Part shown: in pieces, positions 11,301-23,109 of the stretch
Layout: every line of letters begins with the position of its first letter
How positions within the stretch are numbered: the stretch's first letter is position 1
Assembly: GCA_031213475.1 (NCBI GenBank)
Contig: JARUPZ010000027.1
Coordinates: 2,479,001 to 2,543,000, forward strand
Reading direction: 5' to 3'
From: Nereocystis luetkeana
Lineage: Eukaryota > Sar > Phaeophyceae > Laminariales > Laminariaceae
DNA length: 64,000 bases
The notes under the pieces: generated by a model
What the model was told of the DNA's origin: nothing
The model's input: the letters and a program-made list of their open reading frames with translations, nothing else
Databases searched by the model: none
Translations under genes and position numbers: made by a program

Positions 11301-13261
11301 GTATCATACTATACACTTGTAAGGCTATGTACCCGAGCCAACTACATTCGTATTAATAGTACATATTTATAGTAGTGGTTGTACTCGCGGTAGAAACGTC
11401 TGTGTTACTTCGATGTTCGGGTCTAAGCGCTAGATCTGTAGAAAAGAGAAACGTCTGTGTTACCTCGGGTTCCGATCTGAGCGCTGCATCTCTTCAAATC
11501 ACTTTCGGAACACCGAGCAGAAAAACTTATGAGTGCACACCGACCGACTGAGGGGTATGACACTACAGTTAATATACCATCATGGATTTGTCCGCCACCC
11601 CCTCTTCTAATCGATGCCACCGCCGTTGTCACTGCGGCTCGGCACGCCAGATCGAGAAAAGAGGAGAGATGAAGGCCAGACGAATCAAGTACAGAGCCGC
11701 CCAGCAACAGCTCGATATCGAAAAACAGCAGCTCCTAGTCGGCAAGTTGCAAGGGGAAGACGGAGGTCGAGCATCCTTATCCTCACCTGGAGAGCCGGGA
11801 GAGGGCGGGAGCAGGGCGACAAATCAATCTCCACAGGAGCAAGAGCAGGGAGCTCGTAAAACTGTGGGCGCACTCGACACTGTCCTCGGTAGCCTCGACA
11901 AGCTGGTAGAACTGGAAAAACGCATCAGCTCCCTGGAAAAAAGCAACGTGTACGATGATTTTCGCGCCACCACAAAGCAGCGAGGAACCTTTCGCGCTGC
12001 CGATAAAGCCTCACACGCACCGAACTCCATCTCCACGGCAAGGCGAAGACCTCCTGGACCCGCTGGAAGTGGAGGTGGCGCTTTTCCTCGACGACGAGGG
12101 GCACCCAGGCCGGGCGCTGGAGAAAAAAACCGCCGTCTAAGCTTCTCGAAGCAGAAAACCGAAGCCACCGTCGATGGGCCGTCACAAGTTTACTACTCTG
12201 TGCGCGTACGGCGCAAAGCCGGATCGATATCGGGTGCCGGTGCGGCGCGGAGAGAGCGAGCCAGCGGGATTTCAGGAACCCGTGGTGGAGCAGGGCAAAG
12301 GGCTGAAACGGAGGCACCAAGCGCGCGGGATAGAGGTGGTGGTGCGTCGACATTCCTCACTCAACTGCCTGACGTACATCGGGGCCCGACTTCTATCGCA
12401 GCAGCAGCAGCAGCAGGGGCGGGGCGAAGCGAAGGGGCTGGGCGGTTCCGCACCGCAATTTCTGAAAAGAAACGCGTCGAGGCGAGGCGTAAGATAGCAG
12501 GAGACAGGGCGGAAGCGCTCAGAATCGCGCGGCAGGACCGAATCATCCGGGAGTGGATGCACCGCAAGAAAGCTGCCGCCGCGACGGGAAGCCGTCAACG
12601 AAAATCATCGGTTTTGTCCGGATCTGGACGCGCTGGCGTGCGCGCACGCCTGCCGGGCAGTCGAAACGGCTCGCGTGTTGGTCGTGGTTCGGTCAGAGGT
12701 GGGGCTAATGCGCATCTCCAAGAGTTTCGCGATATCCGTGCGCACTACGCCAAGCGCACCGAGAAGCTCCGTCGCGATTTGTCGAGTCGGACGAAGGGCC
12801 CAGAGAGGAGCACGGTCTTAGCAGGGACGCGCACAAACGCTATTGCTCGCCCAAGACCAGCACCTCCGGTAGCCTTCGTTGCGCCGACACGGCCCGTTCG
12901 AATGTGTCTCCCAAAGCCGGGCCTGGAGAGGAGGAGAGACGTCAGACGGGTTACTGCGGAGGGAATCGGAGTCGGGCGTGGGAAAGATAACGTGGTGGAG
13001 GAGAGGGGCGGGCGGTTGCGCCGACTGAGGCAAGGGGTCGGGATGGCGGCTCGCGGCACGGGCATGAGGGCGGCGAGGGTGGGGCGGCAGGAAGCCGCGA
13101 GCTTTGGAAGCATCAGAACCAAGAGGGTTAAGGGCAACAGGTCGACGCCGCAACAACGTACGGTTTTTGCTCTGCCCAGGGTGCGAGGGGTGGGAGGCCG
13201 TGCAAGCGGCGGGGGTGGCCGTGGGGGCACAGGGTCCAGTTATGGCGTGGGGCGTTGGTGA
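8347..13261 (+). CDS. Coiled-coil, basic protein with a zinc-ribbon-like segment (function unknown)
   Basis: I do not recognise the family. The first exon, 8347-8910, starts at an ATG and encodes 188 residues with a Lys/Glu-rich helical part (about residues 80-188, including SKYEEKEKENEGRLDNE), ending at a CAG|GTATGA donor. A phase-consistent second exon, 8943-9050, would add CHTLYH...KYCGACLSKHKH, a Cys/His-rich zinc-ribbon-like stretch, but implies a 32-nt intron. Its donor AAG|GTATAC joins in phase to an acceptor before 11651. The last exon, 11651-13261, encodes about 536 very Arg/Gly/Ala-rich residues with a coiled coil at each end of its first half (for example LDTVLGSLDKLVELEKRISSLEKS). 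Total would be about 760 residues. The 2.6-kb intron holds MITEs and TACCWGGTA copies. The 8347 exon and the 11651 exon could instead be two genes, the second starting at the ATG at 11582. Confidence 0.5.
9201..9448. repeat. Cluster of TACCWGGTA motifs
   Basis: Six perfect copies lie at 9201, 9208, 9386, 9393, 9400 and 9440. Two sets form chains in which neighbours share the TA, with an exact 7-bp step. A further perfect copy lies just upstream at 9091. Confidence 0.9.
9594..9694. mobile_element. MITE family B, copy 1
   Basis: A 101-bp element begins CGGGGGACCATAGTA and ends with the inverted counterpart TACTATGGTCCCACG. It is flanked by TAA on the left and TAAT on the right. Three other copies exist in this window (44490-44590, 53726-53831, 55078-55179). 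It lies in the proposed long intron of the gene at 8347-13261. Confidence 0.85.
9695..11650. other. Probable intron sequence
   Basis: If the gene at 8347-13261 is one unit this is intron. A TACCTGGTA copy lies at 10046. A GGCCGCGGTTT-containing block at 10230-10290 resembles 28803-28865. No other gene is supported. Confidence 0.4.
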
Positions 13262-14745
13262 CGATTGCGTTGCAGGAAGAATAAGATGAGAGGCGAGAGA
13301 ATGAACATTTCTCTCCTATTCGCTGAGACCTAGTTTAGCCGACACTTTTCTTCCTCATTGCATGCAGCCTCATGCCTATAAGGTGCGTTGCATTGTGTGC
13401 CGGAACCTGCCATGATATTTCGCGATGTATATGGCCTTGGTGCGACCACAAGGCTGCGTGTTTTTTTTCGAGATGTTGGCCATAGATATTTTAAAGCGCA
13501 GGAGCATCGTGTGAAACGTGGAGACACAGTCAAGTAGGAGTCTACTCGCTCCCTTGGCAACCGCCGAGATCATGAAAGATCGTGAGAGAGTCGCACCAAA
13601 CGCCGTTGTAGGTCATCGCGAGACGTCGGATACGTGCCAGCGTTTGTCCTGGGGTTTGTCCTGGTATACACATGTAGACGTGACTCCATGGCCCAGCATA
13701 ACCCCGACACCATGGCGCAACGCAACTCTCATATCGAGGATATGCTGCTGTACCGATGTACTACTCTCTTGTGGGGGATTGGCGTGTCCGAATTTGCGAA
13801 GAAAACTAAACAGCAGAGTAGTGATAGGGACAATGATGACGTTCTCGCATTGGCTCCTTTTCCGTTTTTCGACAAACCTAGACCGTCATCACGAAACTCC
13901 TTTATTGGTACGGCGTTTCTAGTCGTCCACGTGGTAGGTCATAGATGAACGCTGGGTTTGATTGATGCCTGATGATGGAGCACGGGGCGAAAAAAGGAAT
14001 GGATGCGTTTGATAACGAAGCAGTACCGACGCAGGTAAATTTAGATTTCGACTTTGTTCTTCTTGTTCTCTCTCTGTCCACTATTTTGGATCTTGAAAGC
14101 GAATGTTTGATAGCGGGGGGTGGATCGACATCCCTCCATATCACACAAAAATACATGTTACACGCTTTGCACGTACGTACGTATGAGTCTACGATAGGGG
14201 TACTTCCTGTACAGGAAATTTATGTCTGGTACCTGGTGAATATGACTGCAGCTCACCGTCTCCACGAGGTGGTGAGAAGAAAAACCAGCCGGAAGTCTCG
14301 ACCGGGCCGGTCTGTTTTCGGCGTGGTGTGCGCTACGCTCTTTATAGCGAAAGGCACGGCTAATATCTGACGATTTTTTGCCCCAAGCACTTGTTCGTAT
14401 GAGGGGGGGGAGGGGGCGGTAGGACTTGGTGGCGCTGCTGCTGCCGTCGAGCACCGACCGACCGACTTTTGGTGGTGTTGCTCCCGCGCACGATCGGGAT
14501 TTCATGGCCCACATCATCACCCTCAATTCCTTTCTTCTAGAATACCATCTAGGAACCCATCTTGATCCTGCTGACATGTGGCGCACAAAAAAAAACAGGG
14601 CAGGATACATTATTCGTACGGTGCATAATACCTGGTACCGGTAGGGGTAAAAAACGTATCGCGCATTGTCTTTACTACTTAGCAAGATTAATAGTATAGG
14701 CACTGCTTTACCCACCTTACGGAGCCATCACCACAGCCGGGAGAT
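13262..14745. other. 3' flank and intergenic region; one weak exon candidate
   Basis: An ATG at 13975 opens a short frame (EHGAKKGMDAFDNEAVPTQ) that ends at a good donor, CAG|GTAAAT, near 14035. It could be a first exon on the plus strand, but no partner exon was recognised. TACCTGGTA lies at 14629. Confidence 0.3.
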
Positions 14746-15093
14746 TGTTGCAAGGATTTTACCCTGGGCTGGGTAATCGATCGATATTTCACCCCTATAG
14801 CTCAGTCGGTAACACCTTCTTCACGTTTGACGTCGTCGAGAACACGGATTCGAATCCTACGTCGAATGTTTCTTTTGAAGAAACGCTTGCGCGTGCGTCC
14901 CTAAAAACACATCTCCCTGGTTCCTCAGTTATTGAAACGAAGCGGGTAGGTCAGCGTACAGTCGTATACGGTACCGACACCCCAACGATCTCGCCGTTCG
15001 GAGGGGGGGGGGGGGGTGTTTTGAGGAATACCCTGGGCTGGGTAATCGATCGGTCTTTTACCCCTATATAGCTCAGTGGGTAACACCTTCACA
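14746..15093 (+). mobile_element. TRIM-like mini-LTR element, subfamily A, copy 1
   Basis: Two direct terminal repeats (14746 to about 14825, and 15017-15093) flank about 190 bp. The repeats start TG and contain CTGGGCTGGGTAATCGATCG and a tRNA D-arm-like TAGCTCAGT; the right one ends CACA. The internal part begins TTTGACGTCGTC, holds a tRNA T-arm-like GGATTCGAATCC, and ends in a long G-rich purine run just before the right repeat. No clear target duplication. It has no coding capacity and is close in sequence to the copy at 18261-18605, so it is fairly young. Confidence 0.7.
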
Positions 15094-15129
15094 ATATATA
15101 TGGCGAAGCAAGGTTTTAAAGAGGAAAAA

Positions 15130-15170
15130 TGAAATCAATCAATCATTCAATCAATTAATCAATCAGTCGT
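15130..15170 (+). repeat. (ATCA)n-type simple repeat
   Basis: Repeated AATC/ATTC tetranucleotides directly follow the element at 14746-15093. Confidence 0.8.
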
Positions 15171-15439
15171 AAATCGGCACGCGCACATCATGTTCCTGTC
15201 GCCCGCGACTATTAGCAACTCCTACATATGTACGTATTGGTGACGGAGAGGGGTCGAAATGATGGCATAATCGTACCGCGGATGGGGAGGAGAGGGGGTA
15301 CTGCACCTTTTTTTGTTCAGGGTGTCTTAACATGAGGAGATATCTAATACCTATCAGGTATCAGGTACGTATTTATCTGTGCCCCCCTCAAAATCCGACT
15401 TCTGACTGACGCGTGCTCTACGGCAGAGGTATAGTACAT

Positions 15440-15440
<1 letters not shown>

Positions 15441-15520
<80 letters not shown>

Positions 15521-15531
15521 GCTGTTGCTGT
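15441..15531 (+). repeat. (GTT)n microsatellite
   Basis: About 28 uninterrupted TTG triplets followed by two GCTGTT variants. It makes long homopolymer frames (Val, Leu, Cys or, on the other strand, Asn, Gln) that are not genes. Confidence 0.95.
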
Positions 15532-16462
15532 TTGTTCTCACATTTACTCATCGCCACACACAATACAATGCAGTCCGTGGTCGCAGGACTTGCTCCAATA
15601 ACTCTGGAGTGGGGATGGCGCTTGGATGCAGTTTAGGAATTAAGGATAGAACGTAATGAGAAGGAAGGAGCAAATGCAGCAAATAGAGTAGACAAGCTGA
15701 AAGTTGGCACGGAAGGGAGGTTGACTTGGTGCATGGGTTTCCTTTTGTTTCCGAGGTTTTCTGCTTTCGGGAAAGTTATGAGTGATCCATGTTGAAGATC
15801 ATGCTGCACATTGTCTGATGGCAAGAGGAATAATAATAATAACTCTGGAAGTGGAAAGGAATGCCTCGGTAAAAATAAAACAAGCAAATAATAGTACACA
15901 CGATAACTGAAGCACATCTACACCTCAGACAAAACGTAAAAAGGGAGGTCTGCGCACGTACGTAAGCACCTGCTATATAATACCACCCATTCATATATTA
16001 TACCATCCATGTTTTCTGAGGTTCCTCGCTTGACAAGCTCCTTCCTATTCACACAGTAAGTCACTCAACTGCCGGCTGCGAGAAAAAATGCACGCTCAAG
16101 CCCGATGCACAATGCAAGCTATCAACCCCACATGGGTTAGGTCACAGGTGGGCACGGAAGAAACGAATCCGACACCCCACTGCGCACCCATTTTCGAGAC
16201 CCAGGTAGAGGGGCGTCCACTAAAACCAACGAAAACAGTTGAAAAAAGACGTCGCTTTTCGTAACACTTCGTCTACCACTATTGTTAGAAACCGTCACCC
16301 CCCACCGGTTTGTTCCTCATCTTAAACTTTGCAGCAGGAGGAGTGATTGTGGTGTCTGTTGGTCCTTTTTTGTCGTGCCCCCCTGCTGCCTGGGTAGGTA
16401 TCTAACCAATAATCAGCACGATCCGACCATTTATTTGGAAAAAAAGACCCACTTAGGGTATA
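15532..16462. other. Non-coding stretch
   Basis: No gene, repeat family or RNA signal recognised. Confidence 0.4.
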
Positions 16463-16870
16463 GAGATACCAATCTGGGTGGAAATATAAGGACCGTTTAA
16501 AGGATACTATGAATACCAAGCGGTCCTTATATTTATGCCCAGAGTGGTATTAAATAGTGGGACTTCGGATACAGATATACCAATCCTGGCGGAAATATAA
16601 GGGCCGTTTGGGATTTACTATGAATACCAAGCGGTCCTTATATTCACGCCCAGAGTGGTATTCGGATACTCGTATAAAGATACCAATCCGGATGGGAATA
16701 CAAGGACCGTTTGAAAAAAGCTATGAATACTAAGCGGTCCTTTTATATTCAAGCCCAGAGTGGTATTCGGATACTCGTACAAATTTACCAATCCGGACGG
16801 GAATATAAGGACCGTTTGAACAATACCATGAACACCAAGCGGCCCTTATATTGACGCCCAGAGTGGTATT
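16463..16870. mobile_element. MITE family A, four copies in tandem
   Basis: Four units of about 102-113 bp start near 16464, 16577, 16679 and 16785. Each has a foldback structure: GGAATATAAGGACCGTTT on the left pairs with AAGCGGTCCTTATATT on the right, framed by GATACCAATCCGG and CCCAGAGTGGTATT. Units differ at several positions, so the array is not brand new. Dispersed single copies occur at 28455-28546, 29205-29280 (partial) and 53512-53592. Confidence 0.85.
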
Positions 16871-17281
16871 GGGTAGCTCCTCCCCGTCGGTAACTCCCCT
16901 CCCCGTCAAGACACCTGCGACCATAGCGAGCGGTGCACCTCTTTTTTTCCTCTTTTGATCATAGTATATGAGCTCTTTTCTTCACCCAGAAATTGACTTT
17001 GAGAAACAACGAAAGTTCAACTCGATCGCCTAGGTATACAAGGAGTAACACCTAAAATACTGCCCGGTATTAATACAATGGTGTCCCACAACAACACTGT
17101 TGCGTTATATACTTCTTCAACTCCTTCTGGGGCCACGGCAGTTAGTTAGAAATCGTTTGGCCACAAGAAAAACACAAATGTGGGGTGTTCGAAGAGTAAA
17201 TCGAGAGAGGATAATGCCTTCGATGTCGGCTATTATAGGGAGAAAGCTTTTTTTGCTATTTGTGGAAACCCTTCTTACTTT
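16871..17281. other. Non-coding stretch
   Basis: Nothing recognisable; it abuts the mini-LTR element at 17282. Confidence 0.4.
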
Positions 17282-17725
17282 TGTGGTGGAAAGCGAGTTT
17301 AGAAGCCTTAAATCCCTGTAGCGTTTGTTACGTAACGTTTGTAGCCCACATTTCCCTACAATGGCGTCGACGGCAGGATGTGAGATTATGAAGAGGGAGG
17401 TCCGTGGTTCGATCCTCGCCTTCATCCCCCGAAAAAAGGGGAAAAAGGGGAATATCTCATTCATCATGTTCACGAACCTGTGAAACTTACTCACTTAGAA
17501 AACACCCATGAAGGAACGATGAGAGCACAATGCGATCATTGCATACTGAGTCCGGTACCGAAAAGCCGGAGGTAAAACTTGGATACTCAAGAGTCTCATC
17601 GGGGTTCCTGTCTTTTATACTCGCAGGCAGAGACAAGTCAGGTTTAGTGAGGGATAGTGTGGTTTAGAAGCATTAAATTCGAGTAGCGTTTGTTACGTAA
17701 CATTTTTAGTCTTCGTTTTCCTACA
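17282..17725 (+). mobile_element. TRIM-like mini-LTR element, subfamily C
   Basis: Direct terminal repeats at 17282-17360 and 17658-17725 share TTTAGAAGC and GTAGCGTTTGTTACGTAAC and run TG...CA. The element is flanked by the 4-bp duplication CTTT (17278-17281 and 17726-17729). Right after the left repeat comes ATGGCGTCGACGGCAGGA, a primer-binding-site candidate identical to that of the element at 61597-61939, followed by a T-arm-like GTGGTTCGATCC. A purine-rich GTGAGGGATAG precedes the right repeat. Divergence between the two repeats suggests it is older than the other copies. There is no coding capacity. Confidence 0.7.
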
Positions 17726-18260
17726 CTTTTTTCCCACCACTATAATATTATTGAGAAAATATAAAATAGAAAATTCCGAGAAAATATGGATCAGGAATTT
17801 TCCACGAAAGTTCTTGCCCGAAGTTTACCTGAAAATTCAACGATTTTTCCGAGAAAATTATTTGAAAAAAAGGCGGTAAACAGAGCTGGATCTACGCCTT
17901 CTTCGTAGAATGGGTTGCTCCGTCTCCCGAAAAAATGTAGACAGCCGGCATTGGTTGCGGACGAGGGTCACGCCCGACATGCGATGTGAAGTGCCATGTG
18001 CGCTCGCAAATCTTGAGAAGGACAGTTCCTAGTGGGCCCTCAGCCGCACCGAGCGGCAGCCTGTTGCAATAAGTCGGTTGTCTGCGGCTAGAGGAGGAAG
18101 CGCGCTTCACTATATGCGCTGCCAGCTGCTGCTCATTATCATAGAGGACGTGACGAGAGAGAAGGGAAAACACGAAATGTCTGGGGCGAAACACGGACCG
18201 GGACAGACTATGTGTGTGTGACATGTGGCGATAGGCACGAACGAGGAAGATAGCAGCAGT
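17726..18260. other. Non-coding stretch
   Basis: An AT-rich part (17735-17880, with GAGAAAATAT-type repeats) is followed by GC-richer sequence. No gene seen. Confidence 0.4.
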
Positions 18261-18605
18261 TGTTATAAGGATTACCTTGGGCTGGGTAATCGATCGGTCG
18301 TTTACCCCAATAGCTCAGTAGTAGGTAACACTTTCACATTTGACGTCGTCCAGGTCTCGGGTTGGAACCTCACTTCGAACGTTTCTTTTACAGAAACGCT
18401 TGCGCGTGCACACCTACACAAAAACACATCTCCCTGGTTCCCCAGGAAATGAAACGAAGCGGGTAGGTCAGCGTACGGACGTATACGGTTCCGACGCCCC
18501 AAAGACCCCGCCGTTCAGAGGGGGGGAGAGTGTTATAAGGATTACCTTGGGCTGGGTAATCGATCGGTCTTTTACCCCTATAGCTCAGTAGGTAACACCT
18601 TCACA
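18261..18605 (+). mobile_element. TRIM-like mini-LTR element, subfamily A, copy 2
   Basis: Terminal direct repeats 18261-18338 and 18531-18605 begin TGTTATAAGGATTACC and end TTCACA. The 4-bp target duplication CAGT is present at 18257-18260 and 18606-18609. A purine-rich run (AGAGGGGGGGAGAG) stands immediately before the right repeat. The end of each terminal repeat resembles a tRNA A box (TAGCTCAGTAGGTAA), and the internal part holds a B-box-like GGGTTGGAACCTC. It looks whole for a non-coding element and recent, since the two repeats differ at only a few positions. Confidence 0.78.
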
Positions 18606-18883
18606 CAGTCGATAGGGCGGTCTCTGCTGTGGCTCAGATGGATCTGTCCGATGTCCGTTCCCGACAGAGTGCGGGCGTGTAGTGGAGTGCGAGGGGGTGG
18701 GGACGTGTTGCTGTGTGGGGAGTGGGGAGGGTGGGGAGTCGGGGGCAACGAAAACAATCGTGGCTTGGAGCTTGCAGGGTCAAGGATCAACTTCAACGGG
18801 AGGGATACCCTCGCAGGATTGACAACGCCCGTATTTGCGTGATAGAATGGTTCCGGTTTAATTTTAATTCGCTACGACTCCTA

Positions 18884-19080
18884 TCGTAGCATGCCTCTCA
18901 ATGAGAAATGTTTGGGCTCAAAAGTGCAACGCCCCATTGCAACTCATAATTGCCTAATTGCAATCCATATCGTAGCACGCCTCTCAATCAATGAGAAATG
19001 TTTGGGCTCAAAAGTGCAACGCCTCATTGCAACTCCTAATTGCCTAATTGCAACCCCTATTGTAGCACGCCTCTCCTGTC
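18884..19080 (+). repeat. Tandem repeat of about 90 bp, two and a bit units
   Basis: A unit running from CGTAGCATGCCTCTCAATGAG to GCCTAATTGCAA occurs twice and begins a third time at about 19062. The units are over 90% alike by eye. Confidence 0.8.
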
Positions 19081-22000
19081 AGAGATGAATGCCCGTGCAA
19101 CCCAGAGGATACACAACGGAAAGAGAACACGCCACTACACTGCAAAAAAGGTCAGCATGAAAAACAGACCAGTCGGATGGGATTTCTGTACGAATTCTAA
19201 AACATCGCACATTTTTTCCACTTTGATGAAAAAAAACTTGGGGTTTTCGTACATACAGTAGATACCCCCCACCCTTCATGCGACTCGCCGGACACCTCAC
19301 GGCGCTTCGCGCTTGGTGCAAGCAGTGTCTGCCTGGTGGGTGAAAACCCGAGATGCTCCGTCCCGGCATTGTAGGGATACGAGGGTGTATGGGCATACGA
19401 CTACGGCCATGCATGAGATCGGTACATCTCTCCTATCGAGTACACCGCCCCCCCCCCCCCCCCCGGCTTCCTGTTGGTGTCCCATTTTTTTGTGTTTTCG
19501 TTTTCGTTTTCGTTTTTTTTTTTTTCCCGTGTACCCTCGCGCAACCTGACGAAAAATACCTCGCATGGGCTATACGCTATACGGGTGTCATAGGCATATA
19601 TGAAACGAATGAAATTGAAAATAACAAACGAGGCTTGGGAAAATAAATATGACGAGTTCTTCAGTTTTTTTTTGTGGGGCCCAAAATTATACCAGGTACC
19701 TCGTTTACTGTGAGTGGGTGCTGTAATATAATGCTATTGATACCACGCCACAGCTGTGAATGGCTCGGCAGCTCTCGCTTGCTCAGCCTCGACAATACAC
19801 AATACGCGCATAGGGTCAGAGCAACAGCAGGTACCTCTCATTCTACAGACTACCAGCACGTCATTTATTCTAAGAATATAACTTTTAATATTAACGGTAG
19901 AACATAAAGATCATCAGCGACAGCTATTAATAGTTTCTTGGTCATCCCCTCCCTGCCATATGTGCATGCGCGTGTTGAACATGTCTGGCAACGACAAACA
20001 CACCAATATTTCATGCGTAGAAGTACAAGGGCCTTCCTTGGGTACGAACCAACCCCAACCCCGGCACGCGCAGCGCGCACGTGGCGCTGCAACTTCTGTT
20101 ATGTGTTGAACATCACCGAGACCCTGTACTGCATCCATTTCTCTTCGAACATAGGGGCAACGACCAGAAAAATACGATAAGAAGCGTCTCATCAACCGTC
20201 TAGGGCGGGCGATCTGCAGAACGATCTAAAAAACGTACTGCAGTACGATCTGCAGAACGACCACACTAGTGTCATGCGACGAGCGTGTTACAAGTCCCAA
20301 CAATTCAGCGTAGTTCAGCACCACAGTAAACGGACGATTCCTCAATCAAGCAGCGCCGCGTTCGGCCACGCGCATCCAACGCTGTAGCCGTCATTTATTT
20401 GATTCGCCCCTTTTCGCCTGTCTCTCAACTCCCAGATTGTGTACCGTAAGAAGCATTATCTGATTTTTCGTGTGTTTTTGGTGGAAACACCGTTTCGAGT
20501 TTTCCAACCTCGAAAAAGCGGTGGGAAGCGGGAAGGCAAGTAAGCTACACTACTGGTACACAAGCATCTAAGAGCAAAGCGAAAGACCAACAACTCAAAA
20601 AAAATCCGTAAGACCTCTGCAAAACCAATCGACATAATAAAACATACCAGGTATTAGCAACTCCCGCGGACCACGCCGACCCTTGTTGAAAAAAAAACTG
20701 CAAGCAGTCCTACACGGTCGCCAGCAAAAAGGAAACCGCACAGGCAAGTTGATAACTCTTGCCATAGTCGACGCCGCCAAATCTTCCCTCAAGCGCCAAC
20801 CAGCTCCAGACAAGGAAAAACAACAACGCGCGCATCCTCTTACAGCCGTGGCGTGCCGTGCGCACAATACAGGCGGCACACTTTCTTCGTAATTAATCGC
20901 GCACCCATGCAACAAGCCTACAACGAGAACAGCCCTTCCATCGGCGCGTCCCGAAGACACCACGCGTCTGTCCCCGGCGCAACATCTGCTTCAACATCTC
21001 CAGGAAACCTTCGATGACGCGAGACTTCGAGTGAGTCCACGGATATCACCAGCAGGGCAAACCCCCTCAAGTACAAAATAGTTTCGGATAGGAGAGCAAG
21101 GACTGCGGTGAAACAACATCTCACGACCAACAGAACATGAACAACATCTGCGAGGCCAGCCTGCGCCCGTCGTGGCTGGTCGACCAGCGCGAGACATTCA
21201 CACGAGCACACTGCGACCTACCACAATGTTGCTTGCTGACCAGCCGCCTCCACGGTAGCCTAACGCGGTCTGTCTTCAGCGGAAAATCGTTGTTCTGATA
21301 ATTCTCACCCAGCCATATCCCTCCTAACCCGACTTGGACTCATTTTACACAAGACCGTAAATACGCGAGTGCGCTCGGTTCTCACCCAGCTGCTTAGTAT
21401 CTCCTAATCCCACCTGTGCATTCATCTCGCACAACACCGCACGCATGCGAGAGTTCGCTTGGAGGGTATATAACTGCAACTCACGTTAAACGATCTGGCT
21501 ACGCGTATGACAACGGTAGAAGACTCATAGCAGTTCGCCTCGACATTACGCCTGCGCTGTTGTACGCATCCCCTCCCCTCCCCTCCACCCCCCCCCCCCC
21601 CCCCCCCCCCCCCGCCCTTCCGGGAACCCACCACACCCTATAGCCCTCGTCCATCCCTATCTTGTCCCGTTTGACACCATAGACACCTTCCGCGTCCCGA
21701 AAATTCTAGAACCTGCCTGAAAAAAAAAACACCCAAAAATCCGGCAAAGGGATAGGCAATAGCCTTTCCGTGCGACGAGGCAATACACCGGGTAGCGAGG
21801 CGTGTAGACATCCCCTTAGCCCCCCCCCCCCCCTCCCCCCATCCCCACACTCTTGTCCTGATGTGACAGACAGGAAAGAGTAACGCATCCCGTCCCACGC
21901 CTACGCACCCACATCCCTGCCGAGCTCTGAGACGAATACTGTAATACGGGATATACGTTTCTCTGGCCTTGTCTTGGTTTCGCGCGTCACTCTCCTCCCT

Positions 22001-22387
22001 GGCGTCAGTCTCGCACGATACATCGGTAATAGCCAACCCACCACCCACCCACAACACTCTCGGGGTAGGGACCCGTAGGCGAACGAGGCAAAACAAGTAG
22101 ACTAGACTACCACGGCTACGCCGGTGTGCCACCACCACCACCACCACCGCCACCGCCGCAGCACACCGCTGGCTAAGCAGCAGCACACCACGGAAGAATA
22201 TAGCAGCACAACCCCAGCGGATTATAGCAGCAGCACAACCCCAGCGTGTTGTAGCAGCAGCACAACGTCGGCGTATCAAGCAGCACACCGCCGGCGCAGC
22301 AGCAGCAACAGCATATTATCAGACCATCCAACCAACGGACAGTCGGACGGGCAGGCAGCAAACAAAACTCCCGCCCCGTCCCGCTTA
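19081..22387. other. Long stretch without a supported gene
   Basis: It contains homopolymer C tracts (19447-19464, 21589-21613 and near 21822), a (GTTTTC)n-type tract at 19495-19520, TACCAGGTA at 19690 and 20645, and a local CTGCAGAACGATC repeat at 20213-20265. Trinucleotide repeats of GCAGCA/CACCAC type fill 22128-22310. A GC-rich patch at 20660-21250 is open on the minus strand with a hydrophobic stretch (VLALLSETILYLRGFALLVISV) but lacks any recognisable motif. Part of the right side may be the 3' untranslated region of the minus-strand gene ending at 22388. Confidence 0.35.
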
Positions 22388-23069
22388 TTATAGCCCAAGA
22401 CCTCCGGGAATAGTGTTCGCATCGTCCGCCGACGGCCTCTCCTTGCGGGGCTTGTTCCTCTTGTGGGAAACCGTTTCCCACTCCCCGCCCTGCCCCCCGC
22501 CCTCCGGCCAATCACCCCCCCCCTGGTGTCCCCCCCAAAGGTCGACTCCTCCGCCGTCCCCCCCGTTTTGTCCCGGGCGGGACCCTCCCGCTCCCCCTAC
22601 CCCCCCCGCGACTGATCCGTTAGCCTTGGAGCCCTTTTTGGAGGCCTTCTTAGGGGCCGCAGCGGCTGCCTTCGCCGCCGCTGCCGCTGCTGCCTTTACC
22701 TCTTTGGCCGTCTTCTTTTTGCGTACCCTCTTCTTGGCCGCTTCTGGCTCCTCCTGCACGTGTGCAACGAAAAATCGGCAGGGGTATAATTCGGGTGGGG
22801 ATTCATTATTGAGTGATGTTAACGGAAGACCGGCGGGGGGGGGGGGGGGGGAGGGGGGGCATCGGGATGGCGCCATGGTGATGATGACGACGATGATGAC
22901 CCCTAAGTACACGCAACTCGTTTACGTAACCCCTCAAGCTCTACAGCCCTTTTTTCCGGACATGTTACTTGGAATTAGTGTAGGACGCTTGTTTTCAGTA
23001 CGTAGGGTAAGGGTTGAACGACCAGGGCCGTCGTCGCAAGGAAGGCTCAGACCTCTGAACGAGAACATA

Positions 23070-23109
<40 letters not shown>

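Noticed and set aside
14780-14870. tRNA gene (A-box and B-box-like sequences)
   Set aside because: No acceptor stem pairs up, and the signals belong to the mini-LTR element that recurs at 18261-18605.
15344-15601. Poly-Asn, poly-Gln, poly-Leu and poly-Val frames
   Set aside because: They are translations of the (GTT)n microsatellite.
16463-16870. CRISPR-like array of regularly spaced palindromes
   Set aside because: The whole unit repeats, including the spacers, and dispersed MITE copies of the same unit exist; the host is a eukaryote.
20595-21211. GC-rich patch with minus-strand frames and a hydrophobic stretch
   Set aside because: There is no start context, splice support or family motif strong enough for a call.
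21638-22288. 216-codon minus-strand frame downstream of the membrane protein gene
   Set aside because: Its composition follows GCAGCA/CACCAC repeats and C-tracts, with no domain; it is more likely 3' untranslated or intergenic.
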